Shown piece by piece: positions 1-6,221 of a stretch of DNA of 14,533 nt. Origin of the DNA: CAZGTQ01 sp964528575 (GTDB lineage Bacteria; Planctomycetota; UBA1135; GCA-002686595). The notes beneath the pieces were generated by a model. The model searched no databases. It saw only the letters and a list, made by a program, of their open reading frames with translations, and had not been told where the DNA came from. A program made the position numbers and the translations under genes. Every line of letters begins with the position of its first letter. Position 1 is the first letter of the stretch. The stretch lies in NCBI GenBank assembly GCA_964528575.1, contig CAZGTQ010000416.1, positions 1-14,533 on the forward strand. The letters run 5' to 3'.

Positions 1-1
1 C

Positions 2-313
2 GGGGACGAAGTCGTGACGACCGTCTACCTGCGCAGCGCCAAGCACAACGCGCCGATGTCGCAGCGCGGCATCTTCTACGAGCAGGCCGCGAGCCTCGTC
101 TACTTCCTGATGAACGAGTGCGGCGACGAGGGGCGCGAGAAGGTCATCGAGTACCTCGCCGTCTACTACGCCAACGGCATGGGCTCGCAGGGCTGGGAGC
201 GGCTGGGATTCGCGACCGCCGACGAGCTCCAGCAGAAGTTCGGGACGTTCCTCGAGAAGCTCGGCGAGGAGGAAGAGGACGAGCCGGCGCCGGCGGCGCC
301 GGGGAAGAAGTAG
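2..313 (+). CDS. C-terminal end of a protein resembling peptidase-MA-like (DUF1570-type) proteins, 5' end outside window
   Basis: The reading frame is open from the left edge to a TAG at 311-313, so only about 103 C-terminal residues are visible and the real start lies upstream. The GTG at 14 is probably internal. The segment has a helical pattern with the motif FYEQAASLVYFLMNE, followed by an aromatic-rich stretch and a charged, low-complexity end (EEEEDEPAPAAPGKK). A tyrosine/glutamine-alanine/LVYFLM helix is typical of the region after the catalytic site in gluzincin-like proteins of the DUF1570/peptidase-MA type, which are common in Planctomycetota. No HExxH metal site lies in the visible part, so the family call is an inference from weak resemblance. 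The gene ends 68 bp from the convergent greA stop. Confidence 0.6.
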   Translation, partial: GDEVVTTVYLRSAKHNAPMSQRGIFYEQAASLVYFLMNECGDEGREKVIEYLAVYYANGMGSQGWERLGFATADELQQKFGTFLEKLGEEEEDEPAPAAPGKK

Positions 314-315
314 CC

Positions 316-375
316 GGGTCGAGAAGCAGCGGGTCGAGAAGCAGCGGGTCGAGAAGCAGCCGGTCGAGAAGCAGC
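316..375. repeat. Four tandem 15-bp repeats between convergent genes
   Basis: The unit GGGTCGAGAAGCAGC occurs at 316-330, 331-345 and 346-360 without change, and at 361-375 with one change (first base C). The array starts two bases after the stop codon of the upstream plus-strand gene and ends six bases before the greA stop on the other strand. The unit is not self-complementary, so it is not an obvious terminator. It resembles the 12-bp units at 2711-2795 (shared core GTCGAGRAG). Confidence 0.9.
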
Positions 376-381
376 CCGCTC

Positions 382-2547
382 CTACGAGGTCTCGATCGCG
401 AGCAGCTCGACCTCGAAGGTGCCCGACGGCAGCTCGATCTGCGAGCGATCGCCGGCCATCAGCCCGAGCAGGCCCTGCGCGAGCGGCGAGCGGTACGAGA
501 TCACGCCCGGCCGGTCGGTGTCCCACGGGCCGAGCAGCGTCACGCGGTGCACCTCGCCCGATTGCACCTCGCGGTAGCGCACGGTGGTCCCGGGCGTCGC
601 GACGTCCTCGATCAGCGGCGCGTTGTCGATCAGCGCCGCCTGCCGCAGCTCGGCCTCGATCTCGGTCGCGCGCGCGGTGAGGATGCGCTGCTCTTCCATC
701 GCCGATTCCCACTCGGAGTTCTCCGACAAGTCGCCGAGCGCCGCGGCCCGGCCGATCGCCTCGGAGTTCTCCGGGATCTTGACCTGGGTCAGCTCCTTGA
801 GCTCGGACTCGCGCTTCGCCAACCCCGCGCGCGTCGTCCAGATGCGTCCGTCCGCCCAGAACGGCTTCTCGTCGAGGCGGAACAGGTCGGGGTCGAGCTC
901 GACGACGACCGCGCCGAACGCCGACTCGATCACGTCGTCGACGCCGCGGCGGATCATCGTCAGCGTCGCGCGCAGCACGTCGCGGTCCGCGCCCTCGAAG
1001 AGGCGCCGCAGCAGCGTCGGCTTCGAGCCCGCGACCAGCGCGGCGAGCCGCGTGCGGGCGCGCGCGATCGGCGCGGCGGCCGACGAGCGTTCCTGCAGGT
1101 GCGTCGAGAGCTGGACGTAGGCCTGCGCACGCCGCACGGGCTCGGGCAGGTTGCCGCGCAGCTTTCCGGACTCGACGAGCTCGGCGAGGTGGATCAGGAG
1201 CGAGGGGTTCAGCGTCAGGCGCGCGAGCAGGAAGTTGTAGTGCGCGACGAGCTGCTCCGAGCGCTGCGACAGCATCGCCTCGACGATCGGCCGCACGAGG
1301 CCGGGCGGGACGTGGGGGAGCTGGCGCGCGCAGATCTCGAGCCAGTCGTCGCCCAGGATCTCGGGCAGCACCGCGAACGCCGACTCGTGCTCGCGCGCTC
1401 CCGGCACCGTCTGGAGCAGGCTCCACAGCGCGGGCGGGTCGGCCGGCGACGCGGGCTCGGGGGCCGCCGCCGCGGCGCGCAGCCGCGCGAGCAGCGGCTC
1501 GGGCGTGCTGCCCGTCGCCTCGCCCAGGAACAGCCACGCGACCATGCGGTGCGGCTCGGGCTGCGCGTCGTCGGACGCGAGCGTCTCGAGCGTCTCGAGC
1601 GCGGCCGCGCGCATCTCGTTGGAGAGCGTCTCGTGGCCGAACAGGTCGCGCACGCGCTGCAGCGCGCTCACCAGGCTCGTCGAGTTGCGCAGTTGCCGGC
1701 GCAGGTTGAGCGCCGGGTCCGACGCGTCCGTGAGCACGCGGACCTGCGTCTTCGTGCCGCTGCCGATCACCTCGAACCACTCGCTCGAGTCGGCCTCCTT
1801 CTTCGCGCGGCGCCACCACGCGCTGAACGCGGGTCCGGCGATGCCGCACTGTCCGAGCGCCGTCTTGAGCAGCGCCTGGTTGGCGCGGTTCTGGTAGCGC
1901 TTGAGCAACGCGCGCAAGACGTCGAGCGGTTCTTCGCGCAAGCGCCGCTTCAGCTCGTCGGGGTCGCGCACGACCAGGCTGCGCAGGTCGTGAGGGGGCA
2001 GGATCTCGAAGATCTCGATCGCGCTGGCGAGCGGGAACCGGTCGCGGCGCCCCTCGTGGAAGCGCACGTCGATCTCGAGGTCCATGCGACGCAGCGACGT
2101 GATCAGCCCGATGCCCCAGCCGCGGCCGTGGAACACCGCGGTGCCCTCGTCGAGCGCGAGGAGCTTGCGGAACGAGCCCCAGGCGGCGCGCATGTCCGGC
2201 GCGTTCTCCGTCAGCCCGGCGAGCTCGGCGTACGCCGGCCACCACGGCTTGTCGCTCCAGGTCGCGACCGCCTGCTCCCACAGCGGCTTGGCGAGCTCGC
2301 CCGGCGATCCGCCGCCCAGCATCGCGGAGCCGAGCAGCTCGCACGCGTCCGCCGCGCGGCCCGCGCTCGCGAGCATCCCGGCGTGCTCCTTGACGAGCGG
2401 CACGCAGCGCGCCATCTGGCGCGAGCTCGCAGCGGCGTCGAGCACGTCGAACACGCCCTCGAGCGAGGCGTCCCCGAGCATGAGCTCGGTCCAGGACTCT
2501 TCGAGGGCGTTCCAGTTCTGCTTCTTGAATTGGCTGAGCAAGCTCAT
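382..2547 (-). CDS. greA: Long GreA-family transcription elongation factor (721 aa)
   Basis: The C-terminal 150 or so residues are a full GreA/GreB protein. A coiled-coil hairpin carries GDLSENSEW at its tip (acidic residues D606 and E609, the pair that coordinates the second Mg2+ in the RNA polymerase active site). The FKBP-like domain ends with VISYRSPLAQGLLGL (residues 682-696). GreA rescues backtracked RNA polymerase by stimulating cleavage of the nascent RNA. Ordinary GreA is about 160 residues. Here about 570 extra residues precede it, mostly helical. A short beta-rich piece near 134-185 (FHGRGWGIGLI, then FPLASAIEIF) could be a CarD/KOW-like fold. As I recall, Chlamydiae have a GreA of nearly the same length and layout, so this is probably a PVC-type long form rather than a chance fusion. 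The ATG at 2547 has no clear Shine-Dalgarno. The gene is divergent from the amidohydrolase-like gene. Confidence 0.9.
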   Translation of the reverse strand: MSLLSQFKKQNWNALEESWTELMLGDASLEGVFDVLDAAASSRQMARCVPLVKEHAGMLASAGRAADACELLGSAMLGGGSPGELAKPLWEQAVATWSDKPWWPAYAELAGLTENAPDMRAAWGSFRKLLALDEGTAVFHGRGWGIGLITSLRRMDLEIDVRFHEGRRDRFPLASAIEIFEILPPHDLRSLVVRDPDELKRRLREEPLDVLRALLKRYQNRANQALLKTALGQCGIAGPAFSAWWRRAKKEADSSEWFEVIGSGTKTQVRVLTDASDPALNLRRQLRNSTSLVSALQRVRDLFGHETLSNEMRAAALETLETLASDDAQPEPHRMVAWLFLGEATGSTPEPLLARLRAAAAAPEPASPADPPALWSLLQTVPGAREHESAFAVLPEILGDDWLEICARQLPHVPPGLVRPIVEAMLSQRSEQLVAHYNFLLARLTLNPSLLIHLAELVESGKLRGNLPEPVRRAQAYVQLSTHLQERSSAAAPIARARTRLAALVAGSKPTLLRRLFEGADRDVLRATLTMIRRGVDDVIESAFGAVVVELDPDLFRLDEKPFWADGRIWTTRAGLAKRESELKELTQVKIPENSEAIGRAAALGDLSENSEWESAMEEQRILTARATEIEAELRQAALIDNAPLIEDVATPGTTVRYREVQSGEVHRVTLLGPWDTDRPGVISYRSPLAQGLLGLMAGDRSQIELPSGTFEVELLAIETS

Positions 2548-2581
2548 GAGCGCGAGGGTGGCCGGGCGGAACGAACCGAAG

Positions 2582-2609
2582 AGGATACGACGGTCTTGCG
2601 CAGGAACAA
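2582..2609 (-). promoter_or_regulatory. Candidate sigma-70-type promoter of greA
   Basis: On the minus strand a -35-like TTGTTC (2604-2609) and a -10-like TATCCT (2582-2587) are 16 bases apart. Transcription would begin near 2575, giving a leader of under 30 bases before the greA ATG. Both boxes stand out against the GC-rich spacer. This is a pattern match only. Confidence 0.45.
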
Positions 2610-2710
2610 CGGCGGGGACGCTACGACCCCCGACGCCGCCCCTACGAGAGCCTGGCCAACTCTGTCACCTCCACCCGTCCGGTCCCATAGGAACTGTCCC
2701 CTAGGAGGCG
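2610..2710. other. Non-coding stretch with a short direct repeat
   Basis: No convincing gene is seen in this part of the divergent spacer. TCCCATAGGA (2683-2692) and TCCCCTAGGA (2697-2706) form a direct repeat 14 bases apart. Read on the minus strand the block gives GGGGACAGTTCCTATGGGAC, which looks like the GGGGACAG-type ends of dispersed repeats associated with REP-type transposases. No transposase gene is nearby, and the likeness is from memory only. Confidence 0.35.
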
Positions 2711-2795
2711 GTCCAGGCGCCCGTCCAGGCGCCCGTCGAGGAGCCCGTCGAAGGAGCCCGTCGACGATCCCGTCGACGAGCCCCTCGACGATCCG
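2711..2795. repeat. Seven degenerate 12-bp tandem repeats in the divergent spacer
   Basis: Units run 2711-2722 and 2723-2734 (both GTCCAGGCGCCC), 2735-2746 (GTCGAGGAGCCC), 2747-2759 (GTCGAAGGAGCCC, one extra base), 2760-2771 (GTCGACGATCCC), 2772-2783 (GTCGACGAGCCC) and 2784-2795 (CTCGACGATCCG). The array lies between the greA promoter candidate and the start of the amidohydrolase-like gene, so it could bind a regulator or simply be an expanded microsatellite. One 13-base unit breaks the triplet phase, which argues against it being translated. Confidence 0.85.
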
Positions 2796-2847
2796 GGGCC
2801 CTGGCCGCCCCGAGGAGAAAGCCCTCTCGTCGCCGAGAACCCCTCCG

Positions 2848-2853
2848 TACGAT
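2848..2853 (+). promoter_or_regulatory. -10-like TACGAT six bases before the start codon (possible leaderless promoter)
   Basis: TACGAT is followed by six bases and then the ATG at 2860. With the usual 6-7 base distance from the -10 box to the transcription start, the message would begin at or next to the A of the ATG. No good -35 or Shine-Dalgarno is visible. The same arrangement (TACGAT, six bases, ATG) occurs before the microprotein gene at 13705. Confidence 0.4.
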
Positions 2854-2859
2854 CCGCCC

Positions 2860-4986
2860 ATGCTCTCGCTCGTCCTCGCCGCCCAGTACGTCGCCCTGAC
2901 CGGGGGCACGGTCGTCTCGATGGTCCCCGACGAGGCGCCGCGCGTCGCGACGGTCCTGATCGCCGACGGGCGGATCGCCGCGGTCGGGCCCGATCTGGAG
3001 CTGCCGGCCGGCACCGAGATCGTCGACGCGACCGGGCTCTGGCTCGTCCCGGGCCTGGTCGACGGGCTCGTCGGCTTCGACGCCGAGCACGACGGCCTGT
3101 ACACCGCCGCGGGCGTCACGCTCGTGCGCGACGTCGGCAACGACCTCGCGATCGTCCAGCGCCTGCGCGCGTCCGCCTCGCGCGACCGCGCGCCCGGCCC
3201 CACGCTCCTGACCCCGTGCGTCCTGCTCGACGGCGATCCGCCCGCGACGCCCGAGGCCGCGGTGCTGCGCTCGCCCGATCAGGTCGCGCCCCTGCTCGAG
3301 AAGCTGTGGACGTACGAGCCGGACTTCGTCTCGATCCACCGCGGCCTCACCGCCGACGTGTGGGAGCGCGTCGTCGAGCTCGCGCACGCCGCCGACATGC
3401 AGGTCTGGGGCCCGCTCGTTCCCGCCGTCGGCCTCGAGCGCACGATCGCGGGCGGCCAGGACGGGCTCCTCTACCTCGACGCGCTGCTGCCGCCGTCGAT
3501 GGACTGGCCGCGCGTGCTGCTGCCGGCGTTCCGCGAGCCGGCCAAGGCGCTCGCGAAGGAGCACATCGGGCTCGTGCCGGTGCTGAACGGCACGGCGGTC
3601 AAGCTCGGCGACCAGAGCGATTCGCTCGGGCTGCTCGAACGTCTGAGCCCGACGTACGAGATCTGGTGGAAGGGCGAGCTCCAGGCGCGCCTCGGGCACA
3701 TGGGGAGCGACGAGACGTTCGCCGAGATCGGCAACCGCGCGGTCGAGAAGCAGAGCCAGGTGCTCGTGATGTTGCACGAAGCGGGCGCGCCGCTCCTGCC
3801 CGGCAGCGCCGCGCCGCACCCGTGGCTGATGCCGGGCCAGGCGCTGCACGACGAGCTCGCGCTCTGGCAGAAGGCGGGGATCCCGGCCGCCGACGTGCTG
3901 CGCTATGCGACCGCGGGCGCCGCCGAGCTGCTCGGCGTCGCGGACGAGCGGGGCACGCTCGCCGCCGGCCAGGTCGCGGACGTCGTCGGCGTTCGCGCGG
4001 ACCCGACCGTGGACGTCGCGGCGCTGCGCGACCCGGCGCTCGTCGTGTTGCGCGGGATGGTGCTCGAGAAGCCGCTGCTCGACGACGTCGTCGCAACGGT
4101 CGTCCAGCAGCAACGAGTCGCGCGCGAGAAGGCGACCGAGCCGCTCGAGATCCCGCCGCCGGACATGCCGGAGGGCGCGCTGGTGCTCGCGGGGCAGGTC
4201 GAGACGTTCTCGCTCGGCCAGCGCGTCTCCGGCGAGCGCTACGCGGTCGTGCGCGAGCCCGACGGCCGCGTCGCGATCGGCGGCCGCCTGCGCACGCCCG
4301 GCGACTCGGTGCTCGTCGGCGGCGAGGTCGAGGTGCTCCAGCGGCTGCGCGACGGCAAGCTCGACGAGTTCGTCATCACGATGCGCTACCCGAACGAGGC
4401 GAACCCCGAGCAACCGCACGAGCTCGTCTCCGAGGGCCGCTGGGTCGCGGGCCGGATGCGCGTGCGGCGGCGGTCCGACGGCATGTTCCGCGACACGCAA
4501 TCGACCCCCGGTACGGTCGGGGCGATCTACGTGAACAGCGTCACGACGCCGATCGCGCTCGGGCAGATGACGCAGGACGGCGCGCTCCCGGTGATCTACT
4601 TCCACGAGGAGCTCGAGCCCGAGATCGTGCGCTGGGACCTCGCGTGGAACGAGCGCACGCGCCACAACGTGCGCACCCACGTCGGCGCGATGCGCTTCGA
4701 CTTCGACGAGCACGGCGCGCCGCGCGCCTGGGAGCGCGGCTTCGCCGGCGGGCAGAGGCTCGAGACGATCGCGGTGGAGGCGAACGCGTTCGGCGGCGCC
4801 GGGCTGCCGCTGCCGGAGTCGAAGACGCGCCTCGTCGGCGTGCCCGAGGCCGAGGAGCCCGCGGCCGCCGCCGGCGAGGCGTCGAGCGGCGACGGTGACG
4901 ATCCGGTGGACGGCGACGATCCGGTGGACGGTGACGGCGAGCGCGACGGCGCCGAGGTCCCCGTCGAGTCGGGCTCCGGCGGCTGA
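2860..4986 (+). CDS. Amidohydrolase-fold protein lacking metal ligands, with extra C-terminal domain (708 aa)
   Basis: Residues 11-420 follow the imidazolonepropionase/prolidase-like amidohydrolase plan: TGGTVVSM and IADGRIAAVGP near the N-terminus, LVPGLVD at 62-68, a barrel, and at 324-375 the C-terminal pattern PGQALHDELALWQKAG, NAAELLG-like TAGAAELLG and GTLAAGQVADVVGV. The metal ligands are missing: the HxH after PGLVD is L70-V-G72, the usual GH is G184-P185, the usual IEH is LLY205, and the usual GTD is GS316-A317. The frame is intact with normal codon use, so this is more likely a non-catalytic homologue than a decaying gene. Residues 430-660 form an unrecognised, probably beta-rich domain, followed by an acidic tail. 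The ATG at 2860 is chosen because the family homology begins right after it; a weak signal peptide (MLSLVLAAQ) is possible. It is the first gene of an apparent operon with dusB. Confidence 0.8.
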   Translation: MLSLVLAAQYVALTGGTVVSMVPDEAPRVATVLIADGRIAAVGPDLELPAGTEIVDATGLWLVPGLVDGLVGFDAEHDGLYTAAGVTLVRDVGNDLAIVQRLRASASRDRAPGPTLLTPCVLLDGDPPATPEAAVLRSPDQVAPLLEKLWTYEPDFVSIHRGLTADVWERVVELAHAADMQVWGPLVPAVGLERTIAGGQDGLLYLDALLPPSMDWPRVLLPAFREPAKALAKEHIGLVPVLNGTAVKLGDQSDSLGLLERLSPTYEIWWKGELQARLGHMGSDETFAEIGNRAVEKQSQVLVMLHEAGAPLLPGSAAPHPWLMPGQALHDELALWQKAGIPAADVLRYATAGAAELLGVADERGTLAAGQVADVVGVRADPTVDVAALRDPALVVLRGMVLEKPLLDDVVATVVQQQRVAREKATEPLEIPPPDMPEGALVLAGQVETFSLGQRVSGERYAVVREPDGRVAIGGRLRTPGDSVLVGGEVEVLQRLRDGKLDEFVITMRYPNEANPEQPHELVSEGRWVAGRMRVRRRSDGMFRDTQSTPGTVGAIYVNSVTTPIALGQMTQDGALPVIYFHEELEPEIVRWDLAWNERTRHNVRTHVGAMRFDFDEHGAPRAWERGFAGGQRLETIAVEANAFGGAGLPLPESKTRLVGVPEAEEPAAAAGEASSGDGDDPVDGDDPVDGDGERDGAEVPVESGSGG
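4894..4938 (+). repeat. 18-bp in-frame tandem repeat encoding GDDPVD
   Basis: Two 18-bp units (4894-4911 and 4912-4929) differ by one silent base and each encode Gly-Asp-Asp-Pro-Val-Asp; a third, partial unit (4930-4938) encodes GDG. They sit in the acidic low-complexity tail of the amidohydrolase-like protein. This is probably a flexible linker or tail grown by repeat slippage. Confidence 0.8.
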
Positions 4987-5001
4987 GCCGCGGACGCGCG
5001 C

Positions 5002-6204
5002 GTGGACGAGCGCTTCGCGACACAGGTCAACCGCGACGTGCCGCCGGCGCGGCCGGGAGAGTTCGCGCCCCTGCGGCTCGGCCGGCTCGCGATCTGGCCG
5101 CCGGTCGTGCTCGCGCCGATGGCCGGCGTGACGAACTACCCCTTCCGCAGCCTCTGCCGCGAGCACGGAGCGGGGCTCTACGTCTCCGAGATGATCACCG
5201 CGCGCGGCTTCCTCGCCGGCAACCGGCTGACGCGCCTGCTCGCGAGCTCGCAGCCGGACGAGTCGCCGCGCTCGGTCCAGGTCTACGGCTCCGATCCCGT
5301 CGACCTCGGGGAGATGGTCCGCGCGCTCGTCGCCGAGGGCGTCGACCACGTCGACATGAACTTCGGCTGCCCCGTGCGCAAGGTGACGCGCCACGGCGGC
5401 GGGAGCGCGATCCCGCTCAAGCCGCGGCTCATGGCGCGGCTCGTGCGCGCCGCCGTCGCGGGCGCGGGCGACGTGCCGGTGACGGTCAAGGTGCGCAAGG
5501 GGATCGACGAGGGGCTGCTGACCTACCTCGACGCCGGGCGCGTCGCCCAGGCCGAGGGCGCGGCGGCGATCGGGCTGCACGCGCGCACCGCGGCGCAGCT
5601 CTACGCGGGCGACGCGGACTGGGACGCGATCGGCGCGCTCGCAGCCGCAGTCGACATCCCCGTGCTCGGCAACGGCGACGTGTGGGAGGCGTGGGACGCG
5701 CTGCGGATGATGCGCGGCACGGGCTGCCGGGGCGTGATCGTCGGCCGCGGCTGCCTGGGGCGGCCGTGGCTGTTCCGCGAGCTCGCGCAGGTGTTCGCCG
5801 GGGTCGAGCCGGGGCCGCCGCCGTCGCTCGGCGCGATCGCGCTCGTCATGCGCGATCACGCCGAGCGCCTGGTCGCGTTCTTCGGCGTCGACATGGGCAT
5901 GCGCCAGATGCGCAAGTGGTGCGCGTGGTACACGAAGGGCTTTCGCGGCTCGGCGGCGATCCGCGCCGCGCTCTCGCGGCTCCAGACGATCGAGGAGATG
6001 ATGAGCGCGCTCGCGACGCTCGATGCGGACGAGCCGTTCCCGCGCAGCGCGCTGCGCGCCCAGCGCGCGAAGGGCGGGCGCACGCAGCGCGTCACGCTGC
6101 CCGACGGCTACCTCGCGGAGCGCGACGACGACACGCCGCCGCGCGGGCCGCGCAGCGCGGCCGAGATCGAGGCGTGGGAGCGCGCCGTCGCGTCGGGCGG
6201 ATGA
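5002..6204 (+). CDS. dusB: tRNA-dihydrouridine synthase, DusB type (400 aa)
   Basis: This is an FMN-dependent enzyme that reduces uridines in the D-loop of tRNA with NADPH. Motifs in order are LAPMAGVTNYPFR (37-49), VQVYGSDP (92-99), MNFGCPVRKVTRHGGG (119-134) with catalytic Cys123, TVKVRKG with Lys163, LHARTAAQLYAGDADW (192-207), and GNGDV plus VGRGCLGRPW (FMN phosphate region, 223-256). It has the length of the family plus about 50 polar C-terminal residues. GTG at 5002 is used because it keeps residues before the first barrel strand and lies 15 bp after the previous stop; GTG at 5038 is a possible alternative. No strong Shine-Dalgarno is seen. It sits between the amidohydrolase-like gene and baiN in a tight plus-strand operon. 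Confidence 0.93.
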   Translation: MDERFATQVNRDVPPARPGEFAPLRLGRLAIWPPVVLAPMAGVTNYPFRSLCREHGAGLYVSEMITARGFLAGNRLTRLLASSQPDESPRSVQVYGSDPVDLGEMVRALVAEGVDHVDMNFGCPVRKVTRHGGGSAIPLKPRLMARLVRAAVAGAGDVPVTVKVRKGIDEGLLTYLDAGRVAQAEGAAAIGLHARTAAQLYAGDADWDAIGALAAAVDIPVLGNGDVWEAWDALRMMRGTGCRGVIVGRGCLGRPWLFRELAQVFAGVEPGPPPSLGAIALVMRDHAERLVAFFGVDMGMRQMRKWCAWYTKGFRGSAAIRAALSRLQTIEEMMSALATLDADEPFPRSALRAQRAKGGRTQRVTLPDGYLAERDDDTPPRGPRSAAEIEAWERAVASGG

Positions 6205-6221
6205 GGGCGCCCGGCGGATGA
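6201..6221 (+). other. Six-codon minicistron linking dusB stop and baiN start
   Basis: An ATG at 6201 overlaps the dusB stop as ATGA. It opens a frame of six codons (MRAPGG) whose TGA (6219-6221) overlaps the baiN start as a second ATGA. The two junctions share the sequence CGGATGAG (6198-6205 and 6215-6222). It could pass terminating ribosomes to baiN, but it may be coincidence or a short duplication. Confidence 0.3.

Noticed and set aside
316..375. CRISPR array
   Set aside because: The units are 15 bp and directly adjacent with no spacers, and no cas genes are present.
118..2859. Very long plus-strand open frame running from the left gene across greA into the amidohydrolase-like gene
   Set aside because: The part before 2860 is antisense to greA, is arginine-rich and shows no family motif; stops are rare in this frame because of the high GC. 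Only the part from 2860 is a real gene.
2860..4986. Pseudogene status for the amidohydrolase-like gene
   Set aside because: Catalytic residues are lost but there is no frameshift or stop, codon use is normal and the remaining family motifs are kept, so an intact non-catalytic protein fits better.
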